This document shows, one piece after another, positions 10,285 to 18,615 of a stretch of 64,000 nucleotides of DNA (its first letter is position 1; every line of letters starts with the position of its first letter). The stretch lies in the NCBI RefSeq assembly GCF_003434055.1, contig NZ_QVEX01000007.1, positions 186,001-250,000 of the forward strand. The letters are read 5' to 3'. This stretch comes from Enterocloster aldenensis (lineage in GTDB: Bacteria; Bacillota; Clostridia; Lachnospirales; Lachnospiraceae). Under the pieces are notes generated by a model. It worked only from the letters and a program-made list of their open reading frames with translations. It was not told the origin of the DNA and did no database searches. The translations under genes and the position numbers were made by a program.

Positions 10285-10363
10285 AGGATAAAAGGATTAT
10301 AGGATAAAGGATTATAGGATAAAAGGATTATAAGATAAAAGAAGTATAAGATAAAAGAAAAAT
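10285..10363. repeat. Five 15-16-bp purine-rich tandem repeats
   Basis: Units begin at 10285, 10301, 10316, 10332 and 10348 with consensus AGGATAAAAGGATTAT, the last two degenerating to AAGATAAAAGAA. They lie between the last efflux gene and the terminator. A slippage-generated array is the simplest reading; a regulatory role is not shown. Confidence 0.7.
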
Positions 10364-10378
10364 GGGATTTGAAAAATA

Positions 10379-10434
10379 TAAAAAGGGGAAACCGTACCAG
10401 GCATCAAGGCTGCGGTTCACCCCCCTTTTTTTGT
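10379..10434 (+). terminator. Terminator shared by converging efflux operon and tetR
   Basis: AAAAGGGGAAACCG pairs with CGGTT-CA-CCCCCCTTTT around a short loop and is followed by a run of seven Ts. The A-run on the other side lets it act for the minus-strand tetR gene as well. Confidence 0.75.
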
Positions 10435-10484
10435 TTACCCTTGTTAGTCAGGGGGTTACAAACAAATCCCGGCAATCCGCTGTC

Positions 10485-11081
10485 TCATTCAGACAACAGC
10501 CGGACCACTGTTTTGGCCACCTGCTGTTTCAGGGCTTCGAAGTCCAGTCCGCTGTGTGTAAATGCTGACTTTTCCTGACGCAGGGAATCAACCAGGACAC
10601 AGCTGATATAAACCTTTTCGGACCGATTGTTCTGTGTATTTCCGTTCCTGCCCAGGATTTCCCCTATTTTAAGAAAGTACTTATTTTCAAGGCCGGAAAA
10701 ATGCTGGCTGATTTCCGCGTCATCCATGATCATCATCCGCAGCTGGACCAAAGCGTGGCCTGCGCCAGAGTAAAGTTCAAGATAAGCGCTAATCCAATGG
10801 TTCACAAAGTATTCCAGACAAAAAGGCTGTACTTTATCCAGCCTTTCAAACAGCTGGGTGGAAATGGAATCAAGATAAGCTTCATAAGCCCCCATATAAA
10901 TTTCTTTTTTATCTTTAAAATAGCTGTATACAGTGCCGGTCGATACCTTTGCATGTCTGGCAATTTCAATGGTATTTGTTTTATAGTAGCCCTTTTCACA
11001 AAAAAGCTGAAACCCCGCCTCCAGAATCCGTTTCCTTTTTTCTATGGAACGTTTTTGGACCGGTATCCGCGTATCATTCAT
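10485..11081 (-). CDS. TetR/AcrR family transcriptional regulator
   Basis: 198-aa repressor. The N-terminal helix-turn-helix is typical: RKRILEAGFQLFCEKGYYKT, then IARHAKVSTGTVYSYFKDKKE. The ligand-binding C-terminal half is not family-specific. The start is ATG 11081 (MNDTRIPVQ) because GGGAGG is placed correctly before it; the frame is open to 11132. It is divergent from a nitroreductase gene. Its own promoter is TTGACC (11129-11124) and TATAAT (11106-11101) with a 17-base spacer on the minus strand. Twin operators in the intergenic region suggest it represses the nitroreductase and itself. Confidence 0.9.
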   Translation of the reverse strand: MNDTRIPVQKRSIEKRKRILEAGFQLFCEKGYYKTNTIEIARHAKVSTGTVYSYFKDKKEIYMGAYEAYLDSISTQLFERLDKVQPFCLEYFVNHWISAYLELYSGAGHALVQLRMMIMDDAEISQHFSGLENKYFLKIGEILGRNGNTQNNRSEKVYISCVLVDSLRQEKSAFTHSGLDFEALKQQVAKTVVRLLSE

Positions 11082-11132
11082 CCTGTCCACCTCCCTGTCC
11101 ATTATACCGGAAGGCAGATAAAAGGTCAACAA

Positions 11133-11211
11133 AATATGAATTATTATTCATGTTATGTTGACATATCACACCAGAACTGCTATCATAAATATGAAGATTT
11201 ATTCATGTTTA
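11133..11211. promoter_or_regulatory. Divergent tetR/nitroreductase control region with twin operators
   Basis: Two near-identical 24-bp sites, AATATGAA-N5-ATTCATGTT, lie at 11133-11156 and 11188-11211. The first centres on the perfect dyad ATGAAT-TATT-ATTCAT. Between them is a consensus plus-strand promoter, TTGACA (11158-11163) and TATCAT (11181-11186), spacer 17. Site 1 sits just upstream of both divergent -35 boxes; site 2 covers the nitroreductase transcription start. The 55-bp spacing is about five helical turns. TetR binding is inferred from position. Confidence 0.75.
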
Positions 11212-11238
11212 TTATACCATCTGAAAGAAGGAATGAAA

Positions 11239-11763
11239 ATGGATTTCTTGACATTAGCAGAGAAACGCTGTACAACCCGGGGATTTACCGGAGAAAAGAT
11301 ACCTGACACAGATCTTGAGCGGATATTATCGGCCGGCAGGGTTGCGCCAACGGCCTGTAATAAGCAGCCACAGAGGATTATTGTTGTGAAGCGCACTGAA
11401 AACATTGAAAAAGTCCAAAAGGCCTATCAGACATTTGGGTCCTCATGCATCCTCATTGTCTGCCGTGACAGGAGAAATGAGCTTATACGTCCATACGACA
11501 TGAAATGTTCAGGGGATCTGGATATAGGAATCATCTGCGACCATATGATGCTGGCGGCCAGGGAATTGGATATCGGCAGTGTCATGGTGGGCCTGTTTGA
11601 CCCCGCGGTCATAAGAAGCGGATTCATGCTTCCTGAATACATAGAACCGGTTGCGCTGTTGTTCCTGGGATATCCGTCAAAAGGCTTTTCCAGCCCACGG
11701 CGTCATGAAACGGAAAGGAAAAAATTGGAAAAGACAGTATTTTATGAAGCATATACAGAATAG
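11239..11763 (+). CDS. Nitroreductase family protein (FMN-dependent)
   Basis: 174-aa flavoprotein of the nitroreductase superfamily. MDFLTLAEKRCTTRGFT and the FMN-phosphate region SAGRVAPTACNKQPQRIIVV match the family; the C-terminal VALLFLGYPSKGFSSPRRH segment is also characteristic. At under 180 aa it belongs to the short clostridial type, which may act on small quinones or nitro compounds; substrate unknown. ATG 11239 is best spaced from GAAGGA; ATG 11233 is possible. Expression is probably controlled by the divergent TetR protein. Confidence 0.88.
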   Translation: MDFLTLAEKRCTTRGFTGEKIPDTDLERILSAGRVAPTACNKQPQRIIVVKRTENIEKVQKAYQTFGSSCILIVCRDRRNELIRPYDMKCSGDLDIGIICDHMMLAARELDIGSVMVGLFDPAVIRSGFMLPEYIEPVALLFLGYPSKGFSSPRRHETERKKLEKTVFYEAYTE

Positions 11764-11923
11764 ATAAAGAAGAAATGAAGTCTTGTAGTATAAAAAAATC
11801 ATCCGGACCAGTTCCTGACCGAAATACAGATACCGTTAAGACCTGCCATGCATTGCATGGCGCCTTCCGATGGCACATGACCAGGCATGTGGCTGGTCCC
11901 GCAGCCCATGCCGTAGTTGTGTC
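11764..11923. other. Intergenic spacer with short palindrome
   Basis: No gene seen. It contains a 17-bp palindrome, GCCATGCA (11845-11852), T, TGCATGGC (11854-11861), without a T-run, so not a standard terminator. Confidence 0.4.
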
Positions 11924-12230
11924 TCACCCGGTGAACCCGGAAGCCACGACTTTTTCTATAAGTTTTGGCTGTATTAGAGGATAGGTCCATTCAGAGGGAA
12001 GCCCGGGAAGCAGGCGGACTCCTTCTATCTCTGACTCCGGTTTCTCACCAAAACGGGATATTTCCGCATAAAACAGCATGCCGAAGGTTTCCTGTCCCGT
12101 GGCGTTCACCTTGTTTTTTCCGGTAACAGAATATACACATACAGGTGACATCGTGAACTCCACGGCCCCTGTTTCCTCAAACAATTCCCGTTCAGCGGTG
12201 TGACGGATAGCCTCATTTTCCTCCCCATCC
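11924..12230 (-). pseudogene. NUDIX hydrolase remnant lacking its N-terminus
   Basis: The reading frame keeps the second half of a NUDIX box (EAIRHTAERELFEETGA, E-x7-RE-x2-EE-x-G) and the rest of the fold to VVASGFTG. The roughly 40 residues that should precede the box, including the LPGG start of the motif, are missing; upstream the frame simply runs through the XRE gene in another phase without a ribosome site. A deletion that fused the end of the XRE gene to the middle of a NUDIX gene explains both. It probably makes no functional enzyme. Confidence 0.7.
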
Positions 12231-12416
12231 TGGTTTGAAAAGTTCATCAACCGTAGTACCAAGTTCCTGGGCCAGATGGAATGCCAGAGTCAAAGTAGGG
12301 TCATACTTATTATTCTCTATGGCGTTTACTGTCTGGCGGGAAACGCCGCACTTCACGGCCAGTTCTTCCTGGGAAATACCCCGTTCCTTTCGCCTCTGCC
12401 TAATGGTATTATCCAT
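12213..12416 (-). CDS. Small XRE-family regulator
   Basis: 67-aa Cro/CI-type protein, essentially one helix-turn-helix: IRQRRKERGISQEELAVKCG, then VSRQTVNAIENNKYDPTLTL, then LAFHLAQELGTTVDELF. Such proteins usually end soon after this point; here the last residues KPGWGGK come from sequence at the junction with the NUDIX remnant, so the native tail may be altered. It follows a small membrane-protein gene with a 2-base gap, a common pairing in Firmicutes. It probably binds the TGTCAAAA-type palindromes upstream and autoregulates. Confidence 0.85.
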   Translation of the reverse strand: MDNTIRQRRKERGISQEELAVKCGVSRQTVNAIENNKYDPTLTLAFHLAQELGTTVDELFKPGWGGK

Positions 12417-12418
12417 GC

Positions 12419-12727
12419 TCAGTCACCGAATTTCCTTCTGTAATACAGCATATGTGCAGAATAGATGATGGAACTGACGGTCAGGGTAATAAACGGATTC
12501 ATCCCCTCTGTCGGAACACCCCTTGCAACAGAATGATAAATACCCTCAATCACACAGAATAAGATATACACCACCATGACAGCAAACGTCCCGGCGCTGG
12601 CCTTTTCAATAATCAGCCGTCTTCTCTCATCCCCCTGCTTGCCAAGGGAAATAAACATAACAACATTAACAGCAAGAAAACCTGCTAAAATAACAACAGC
12701 CAAAACCAATTCCAAATTAATCCCCAT
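12419..12727 (-). CDS. Small three-helix membrane protein paired with XRE regulator
   Basis: 102 aa with three predicted membrane helices at about 6-26, 44-64 and 80-97 and a basic YYRRKF tail. It resembles the small DUF2178-type membrane proteins that accompany YozG-like XRE regulators, but I cannot name a function. ATG 12727 is chosen because GGAGGT lies at 12738-12733; the frame is open to 12748. First gene of the two-gene unit. Confidence 0.75.
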   Translation of the reverse strand: MGINLELVLAVVILAGFLAVNVVMFISLGKQGDERRRLIIEKASAGTFAVMVVYILFCVIEGIYHSVARGVPTEGMNPFITLTVSSIIYSAHMLYYRRKFGD

Positions 12728-12766
12728 AACATACCTCCAATCAACCAAGCGTCATCCATCACGAAA

Positions 12767-12830
12767 TGTCAAAAACTTTTGACACTTAAAGTATACAGAA
12801 ATTACAAAAAAATGTCAAGAGTTTTTGACA
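12767..12830 (-). promoter_or_regulatory. Promoter with twin TGTCAAAA palindromes
   Basis: Minus-strand promoter TTGACA (12818-12813), 17-base spacer, TATACT (12795-12790). Operator 1 at 12767-12784 has perfect 8-base arms TGTCAAAA/TTTTGACA; operator 2 at 12813-12830 is TGTCAAGA/TTTTGACA with one mismatch and contains the -35 box. The promoter is therefore bracketed by the two sites, as expected for XRE autoregulation. Confidence 0.8.
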
Positions 12831-13150
12831 TTTTCAGCCCTCTGTTAACAAGACGGGACACCAGACAATACATACAAAAAACTGGAAAACAAGAGATTAC
12901 TTAGAAAAAAATAAAATCAGACAGAAATACAAGAAGACAATATCAGAGAACGCCCCCCACCAACCCGAAAACCTCCCAAAACCAACCTTTAGCCAACCGA
13001 GGGTAAGAAATATACCACCCCTCAAAAAAAGCAGCCTGCAATATTTCCTTTCATCCTGGATTCAAGAGCAGCAGAGCCAACAATACGCAGCGGATGAGTG
13101 GAATGGGAATGGGGATGGGGGAGGCGGATGCACCTTCCCCTCCGCGCTCC
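12831..13150. other. Gene-free stretch
   Basis: A-rich sequence up to about 13080 and then a G-rich tract with GGAATGG/GGGATGG repeats (13096-13126). No gene, terminator or clear promoter recognised. Confidence 0.5.
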
Positions 13151-13849
13151 TTAAATCCTCAGCATCCTATATCCCACCCCCACATGTGTCTGTATATACT
13201 GTGGCTGGGAAGGTTCCTTCTCAATCTTTTTGCGCAGGGAAGCCATGAATACCCGCAGGGAAGCCACGTCGCCTTCCCAGGCAGCGCCCCAGATTTCCCG
13301 GGTTATATAGGAATGGGTCAGCACCTTTCCCACGTTGTGGGCCAGGAGGCAGAGAAGCTTATATTCATATGGCGTCAGATGAAGTTCCTCCCCGTCCAGG
13401 GATGCATACCCGGCCGCATAATCAATGGTCAGCCCGCCATTGGTAAATACAGAGGACTGTACGTCTTCCAGGGACTGCATGTAGTTTAAGCGCCGCTGGG
13501 TGGAACGGAGCCTGGCCAACAGTTCATCCACGGAAAACGGTTTTGTCAGATAATCATCCGCTCCAGCGTCCAGGGCGGCAATCTTATCATCATCCCCGCT
13601 TCTGGCGCTGATGACAATGATGGGCATGTTGGACCAGGAACGGATCTTACGTATCACATCCACCCCATCCATGTCAGGCAGGCCCAGGTCCAGAAGGACA
13701 ATGTCCGGCCGCTGGGAAGCAGCGGTCAGGATACCCTGTTCCCCTTTATCAGCCCATACGTAATGGTAATCATGCATCTCCAGCGTGGTTGCAATCAGAT
13801 TCTTTATGGCCTTATCATCCTCGATGATTAAAATTCCTGCCTTATTCAT
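13151..13849 (-). CDS. OmpR-family response regulator, KdpE-like
   Basis: 232 aa. The receiver domain has the acidic pair EDD at 10-12, the phosphoacceptor Asp in DIVLLDLGLPDMDG (about 52-55), Thr/Ser in VISARSG and Lys in YLTKPFS. The C-terminal winged helix ends DVASLRVFMASLRKKIEKEP and HVGVGYRM, close to KdpE. ATG 13849 (MNKAGILII) is used; it overlaps the end of the kinase gene by 8 bases. No kdpFABC genes are here; the divergent ktrBA operon is the probable target (inference from position). Confidence 0.9.
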   Translation of the reverse strand: MNKAGILIIEDDKAIKNLIATTLEMHDYHYVWADKGEQGILTAASQRPDIVLLDLGLPDMDGVDVIRKIRSWSNMPIIVISARSGDDDKIAALDAGADDYLTKPFSVDELLARLRSTQRRLNYMQSLEDVQSSVFTNGGLTIDYAAGYASLDGEELHLTPYEYKLLCLLAHNVGKVLTHSYITREIWGAAWEGDVASLRVFMASLRKKIEKEPSQPQYIQTHVGVGYRMLRI

Positions 13850-15374
13850 GGAAAGATACCTCCTCTGCGGGTAATATGAGCCGGAAAATGCTTCCGGACG
13901 GTGTGTTATCCAACACTTCAATGGTTCCTTTATGTGCATTCAGGATTGCCCTGCACAGGGGCAGCCCAAGGCCCATGCCGCGTTTCCCGTCCGCGGATTT
14001 GTGGCCCGTGGTATAAAACATCTGAAAAATCCTGTCTTTTGATTCATCCGGGATTCCCGGACCGTTATCACTGACTTCTATGACGGCATTTCCATTGTCC
14101 TTATAACTTTTTATGGTAATCCTGGAACCATCAGGCGTGTACTTGATGGCATTGTCCACCAGGTTTGTGATGACCTGAATAATCAGCTGTGCATCCACAC
14201 TTGCCAGTATGTAATCCCCTTCCTGCGTTACCTGGATGGAGTGGTTTTCGTGTCTTCGGTTCACATGACGCATGGCCTCGTCAATGACCTCCTCAAGGAG
14301 CTCGGTTTCCATGTGCAGCTGTACTGCGCCGCCCTCCATCCTGGTGATGGAGAGCAGGTTCTCAACCAGGGAAATCAGCCACATGGAATCATCGTAGATA
14401 TCACTGTAAATGCGCCGCTTGTGTGATTCATCCAGCGTACCCGTGTCATTTAACAGGACGCCGGCGTTGCCGGAAATGCTGGTAAGGGGGGTGCGCAGGT
14501 CGTGGGACATGGAGCGCAGCAGGTTGCTGCGAAGCTGTTCCGCCTTGGCCATGGCTGTTTCCTCCTCCCTCTTTCTGGAAATGAATTCTTTTTCCATGGA
14601 GGTTGCGCATTGGTTCAGGATGGCGATTGCAAGGCTGTTTTCAAAGTCATCCGGTTTCACCTCACCCATCCGTATTCCAATTACCCCATAAACCGTGCCG
14701 GCGCTCTGGACCGGCAGATAATGGAATGCAGCCGTGGACAGGATGGAAGTGGCTGCGCCTGTTTCCTGGCCTTCCATATAACATCTCCTGGCAGCGGACA
14801 TTTCCTCCAGGGTGTCTGGGGAAGGCCCGCGGCTGCCTGGGTGCGGGGAATGGTCCGTAAAGCTCACCGGCGGAAGAAGGCCGTTTTCATCTGTCTGGAA
14901 ACATGCAATGTCCCGTTTCAGGAGTTTGTTCAGCTGGGTTGCGGCGGCAAAAAGAATGCCGGCCGGTTCCCCGGCTTTCTGAAGTATCTGGCTGGTGTCA
15001 AGGATGACGCCGGATAGGTAGGCGTCCTGTTGGGAAAGCCGTGCCTTTTCCTTTATCTGCACCGTATAGGTGCTGGTAAAGACAGCTGCCAGGAAGGTGA
15101 TTAAAAGTGTGAGCTGGGTGCCTGCGTCCTCTGCCTTGAGTACGAACATGGGCTCTGTGAAAATATAGTTGAACAGCAGGACGCTGGCCAGGGATGCTGC
15201 CGTGCTGTACCATCTGCTGGAAGTGACGGCCGCAACCACAAGAACACCCAGTATGTATACGGTTATGACATTGGTCTGGGAAAGCCCCATTGCCTCCAAA
15301 AGAAAGCCGATGGCCGTGGTCAGCGCCAGGACGGCGGCTGTTTTCAGGGTATCGGCAAGCTTGGTATGCTTCAT
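13842..15374 (-). CDS. Sensor histidine kinase, KdpD-like without the N-terminal KdpD/Usp domains
   Basis: 510 aa, while full KdpD is near 900. The protein begins directly at the four-helix DUF4118 membrane region (about 10-105), followed by a GAF-like domain (about 130-265), HisKA with the phospho-His in MSHDLRTPLTSISGN, and HATPase with N box NLVDNAIKYTPDG, G1 VSDNGPGIPDE and G2 GMGLGLPLC. Loss of the cytoplasmic KdpD/Usp part, which in full KdpD senses K+ and binds c-di-AMP, means the input must be through the membrane or GAF region. Divergent from ktrB. Confidence 0.9.
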   Translation of the reverse strand: MKHTKLADTLKTAAVLALTTAIGFLLEAMGLSQTNVITVYILGVLVVAAVTSSRWYSTAASLASVLLFNYIFTEPMFVLKAEDAGTQLTLLITFLAAVFTSTYTVQIKEKARLSQQDAYLSGVILDTSQILQKAGEPAGILFAAATQLNKLLKRDIACFQTDENGLLPPVSFTDHSPHPGSRGPSPDTLEEMSAARRCYMEGQETGAATSILSTAAFHYLPVQSAGTVYGVIGIRMGEVKPDDFENSLAIAILNQCATSMEKEFISRKREEETAMAKAEQLRSNLLRSMSHDLRTPLTSISGNAGVLLNDTGTLDESHKRRIYSDIYDDSMWLISLVENLLSITRMEGGAVQLHMETELLEEVIDEAMRHVNRRHENHSIQVTQEGDYILASVDAQLIIQVITNLVDNAIKYTPDGSRITIKSYKDNGNAVIEVSDNGPGIPDESKDRIFQMFYTTGHKSADGKRGMGLGLPLCRAILNAHKGTIEVLDNTPSGSIFRLILPAEEVSFHE

Positions 15375-15574
15375 GATTTATATCCTCCTTGTGCGGCAGC
15401 AGCGGTCCCAGCAGGGAGCTGCCGCGTGACGCCTGACGTCATTATAACATAATCCACCCATATTCAACAGTAAATTGAATGTATCTTTATATAATCTTTA
15501 TACCAAGGCTGTTTCCGTTATACCTGTTTTATGCAAACCATGATAACCTTTACTCAACAGGAGGATCAGATGAT

Positions 15575-16867
15575 ATGAAATCCATTGAAAAACAATCGCC
15601 TGCCAGGATCATTGCACTTGGTTTTCTGGCTGTCATCCTGACAGGATCTTTTATCTTAATGCTTCCGGCATGTGTGAAGCCGGGAGTGGACCTTCACTAT
15701 GTGGACGCGCTTTTTACATCCACCAGCGCGGTATGCGTTACAGGCCTGATTGCAGTGGATACTGCGGATACCTTCACGGCCATAGGACAGACCGTGGTGG
15801 CCCTGCTGATCCAGATAGGCGGACTGGGGGTTACCTCTGTTGGGGTGGGCGTTATCCTGGCCCTGGGACGCAGGGTAAACTTAAAGGAGCGCCTGCTGAT
15901 TAAAGAGGCCCTGAACCTGGATTCAGGGAAAGGCCTTGTGTGCCTGGTTAAGAATGTACTTAAGGTGACACTGTGTTTTGAGGGCGCGGGAGTGGTTTTA
16001 AGCTATCTGGTGTTCTCCAGGGATTATCCGCCCGTAAGGGCGCTGGGAATCAGCCTGTTCCATTCCGTGGCAGCATTTAACAACTCCGGCTTTGATATCC
16101 TTGGCGGCCTTAAGAACCTGACCGGATACAAAGATGATGTGCTCCTGAACCTGACCACGGCAGGGCTCATAATTTTTGGCGGGCTTGGTTTCCTTGTGAT
16201 CATGGATATCTTCAGGAAACGCTCCTTTAAAAAGCTGTGCCTCCACTCCAAGGCAGTAATCGTGACCACGCTGATACTTCTGGCAGCAGGCACGCTGCTT
16301 ATCCGGCTTACGGAGGACATTACCTGGCTGGGAGCATTTTTCACAAGTGTGTCAGCCAGGACCGCGGGATTCAGCACATTTCCACTGGGAGACTTTACAT
16401 CGGCAGGCCTGCTGACCGTGTCCATCCTTATGTTTATCGGTGCATCCCCTGGTTCCACCGGAGGGGGAATCAAGACCAGCACCCTGTTTACATTGTTCCA
16501 CACCATCAAGGGCGCCGCCACCAACACACAGCCCCACGCGTTCCATTATAAGATACCCCAGGAAGCATTTTACAAGGCTGCAATCGTGACTGCTCTGTCG
16601 GCCCTGGTGGTATTCACCGGAATCTTTGCCATGTGCATACTGGAGCCGGGAATCCCCTTTGGGGACATCATGCTGGAAATCACCTCGGCCTTTGGGACCG
16701 TGGGCCTGTCCACCGGAATCACACCCGGCTTAAGCCCATGGAGCAAACTGCTTGAGATTCTAATCATGTACATTGGAAGGCTTGGCCCGCTGACCATTGT
16801 CACAATCTGGATATTTAAACCGGACACATCCGTATCCTTTCCTGAGGGGAGCATTTCAATCGGATAG
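15575..16867 (+). CDS. ktrB: Potassium uptake membrane subunit, KtrB/TrkH family
   Basis: 430-aa K+ translocating subunit. Four pore loops with filter glycines are visible: TSAVCVTGL, HSVAAFNNSGFDI, TSVSARTAGFST and TSAFGTVGLSTG. The length fits KtrB (about 445) better than TrkH (about 483). ATG 15575 (MKSIEKQSPA) follows AGGAGGATC; the frame is open to 15479, where it would add an implausible leader. A TATAAT (15490-15495) lies in the divergent spacer shared with the KdpD-like kinase, though its -35 box is poor. Works with the next gene. Confidence 0.92.
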   Translation: MKSIEKQSPARIIALGFLAVILTGSFILMLPACVKPGVDLHYVDALFTSTSAVCVTGLIAVDTADTFTAIGQTVVALLIQIGGLGVTSVGVGVILALGRRVNLKERLLIKEALNLDSGKGLVCLVKNVLKVTLCFEGAGVVLSYLVFSRDYPPVRALGISLFHSVAAFNNSGFDILGGLKNLTGYKDDVLLNLTTAGLIIFGGLGFLVIMDIFRKRSFKKLCLHSKAVIVTTLILLAAGTLLIRLTEDITWLGAFFTSVSARTAGFSTFPLGDFTSAGLLTVSILMFIGASPGSTGGGIKTSTLFTLFHTIKGAATNTQPHAFHYKIPQEAFYKAAIVTALSALVVFTGIFAMCILEPGIPFGDIMLEITSAFGTVGLSTGITPGLSPWSKLLEILIMYIGRLGPLTIVTIWIFKPDTSVSFPEGSISIG

Positions 16868-16946
16868 AGGCATGGACACGAGGGCCAAGACTATATAAAG
16901 GTAACAGATAAAGGCGGCAGATATAGGAAACAGGAGGAAGTATAAG

Positions 16947-17615
16947 ATGGCACGAAAACAATCGGAAGACCTGTCATATGGAATCATTGGACTGGGACGT
17001 TTTGGAAGCGCCCTGGCATATACCCTGGCAGAGGCCGGGAAGGAAATCATGGTGCTGGACTGCACGGAAGAAAAGGTCCGCCAGATACGCGGGGTCACGG
17101 AACACGCATATGTTGTAAAGGATCTGCAGAAGGAGACACTGAGGGAAACAGGAATCCAGAACTGCGACATCGTGGTGGTGTGCATAGGGGATAAGGTGGA
17201 TATCAGCATCCTTACCACCCTGAATGTGATTAATCTGGGAGTGCCCCAGGTGATAGCCAAGGCCAACAGCCCGGAGCAGGGGGAGATACTGGAGAAGATA
17301 GGCGCCCAGGTGGTGTATCCTGAAAAGGATATGGCTGTCAGGCTGGCCAAACGGCTGATATCAAAGCGGATTTTCAACCTGTTTGAACTGGAGCAGAATA
17401 TAGATATATCCGAGCTTAAGATGACATCCAAGATAGCGGGCAAGACCGTTGTCCAGGCGCAGCTGCGCAACCTTTACGGGGTGAACATCATAGCCATCAG
17501 CCGCAATGGATGGCTTACCACGGATATTAAGCCGGAGTATGTGCTGGACCAGGATGATACCATCGTGGTCATAGGGGATAGGGATAAAATCAAGCGTCTG
17601 GCCGATGACCTGTAG
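16947..17615 (+). CDS. ktrA: Potassium uptake regulatory subunit, KtrA/TrkA family
   Basis: 222-aa cytoplasmic RCK protein, the same length as Bacillus KtrA. The Rossmann nucleotide site is YGIIGLGRFGSALA near residue 12 with the acidic residue in MVLDCTEEKV; the RCK_C part is at about 140-222 (ISELKMTSKIAGKTV onward). It gates KtrB in response to ATP/ADP binding. GGAGGAAG precedes the ATG. Its 3' end overlaps the converging ImmA-like gene by 26 bases. Confidence 0.93.
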   Translation: MARKQSEDLSYGIIGLGRFGSALAYTLAEAGKEIMVLDCTEEKVRQIRGVTEHAYVVKDLQKETLRETGIQNCDIVVVCIGDKVDISILTTLNVINLGVPQVIAKANSPEQGEILEKIGAQVVYPEKDMAVRLAKRLISKRIFNLFELEQNIDISELKMTSKIAGKTVVQAQLRNLYGVNIIAISRNGWLTTDIKPEYVLDQDDTIVVIGDRDKIKRLADDL

Positions 17616-18099
17616 GAGGTACGGTACGATGTGCTTCCTCCTCCAGGGATGTGATTGAAAAAGAAGGCTCAAAGGATATCCGGTAGCCATTGTAATCCGT
17701 ACAGCAGCCGTATTTGTCATGATAATGATCCAGGGCGGAGCGGAGGAAATCCTCACATACCTCCAGCTCTTCCGCCATCTCATAAATAGTAGTACATCCT
17801 TTTTCATAAGCCCGCACCAGGCCTGACAGGCCAATCAGCCTGTTATAGGCCCAGGTGCGGGCTTTGTGCTCCTGCTTGCGGTTGCCCGCATCCTCCTGGT
17901 CCAGGATATTGCCCACGGTGGTGTAATAGTGACCCAGCTCCTCCGCCAGCACGGATGCCTTTTCCACAGTGGGGATATCCTGCCGTATTGCTATCTTATT
18001 TCCTTTTATCAGCCCTTTGGCATTGGATTTAAACTGTTTTTCCAGAACTCGGATATGCTGCGTATCTGTATGTTCCAGCAGCCGTTCAAATGAATTCAA
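17590..18099 (-). CDS. ImmA/IrrE-like metallopeptidase-family protein
   Basis: 169 aa from a TTG start at 18099 that has GGAGGG 6 bases ahead. The zinc-type motif reads LAEELGHYYT: the His pair of HExxH is EExxH here, a variant seen in phage-type ImmA relatives; catalytic competence is therefore uncertain. A following GNILDQEDAGNRKQEHKA segment supplies further acidic ligands. ImmA-type proteins cleave or inactivate a partner XRE repressor; the XRE gene lies 68 bases upstream on the same strand. The pair probably controls the divergent giant-gene operon. Confidence 0.75.
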   Translation of the reverse strand: MNSFERLLEHTDTQHIRVLEKQFKSNAKGLIKGNKIAIRQDIPTVEKASVLAEELGHYYTTVGNILDQEDAGNRKQEHKARTWAYNRLIGLSGLVRAYEKGCTTIYEMAEELEVCEDFLRSALDHYHDKYGCCTDYNGYRISFEPSFSITSLEEEAHRTVPPTGHRPDA

Positions 18100-18167
18100 A
18101 TCATTCCCTCCTTTAAACGCAATCCAGAATACCGCCTGCTGCATGGTGCAGGACATGCTTTTGCAGG

Positions 18168-18593
18168 CTACATATTGTCGAGGTCCTCTTCCATCAGGCG
18201 CAGCTGTTCCGCGTCTTTGGCATTATCATTATGGGCAGCCACGGGCATCAGGGAAAGTCCGCGGTCCAGACGGTATGCGGGAATCAGTGTAAGGTCATGG
18301 ACATGTTCCAGGACCTTGGTCCGTCCGGCCTTGTTCAGCAGCCCGTAATAACCGGACAACACGGCGAACCCGTGGTCTTCCTGGCCCTTATCCTCCTTGC
18401 CGTACATCAGTTCACCCGGACTGACTTCCAGGATTTCCGCCATCTTAAAGAGGGTGGCACGCTTGATGTTTGTCACGCGTCCATTCTCATATTTGGCAAC
18501 CGCTGACTTCTGCAGGCCGAGCCTGGACGCAAGCTCTTCCTGGGTCAGGCCCTTTTGTTTTCTGAGGCTGCGTATTCTTTCACCTAGCTCCAT
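18168..18593 (-). CDS. XRE-family repressor paired with ImmA-like protein
   Basis: 141 aa. N-terminal helix-turn-helix MELGERIRSLRKQKGLTQEE, LASRLGLQKSAVAKYENGRV, then TLFKMAEILEVSPGELMYG; the rest (FAVLSGYYGLLNKAGRTKVL onward) is a typical phage-repressor-like tail. AGGAG precedes the ATG. A strong minus-strand promoter TTGATT (18684-18679) and TATTAT (18661-18656), spacer 17, drives it and is overlapped by a GTGTCTTAA element. Divergent from the 1319-aa gene; likely repressor of both directions. Confidence 0.88.
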   Translation of the reverse strand: MELGERIRSLRKQKGLTQEELASRLGLQKSAVAKYENGRVTNIKRATLFKMAEILEVSPGELMYGKEDKGQEDHGFAVLSGYYGLLNKAGRTKVLEHVHDLTLIPAYRLDRGLSLMPVAAHNDNAKDAEQLRLMEEDLDNM

Positions 18594-18615
18594 GATGTGT
18601 GCTCCTATCCTTTTG

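Noticed and set aside
13151..15374. Full Kdp system
   Set aside because: kdpFABC is absent and the kinase lacks the KdpD and Usp domains, so gene symbols kdpD/kdpE were not assigned.
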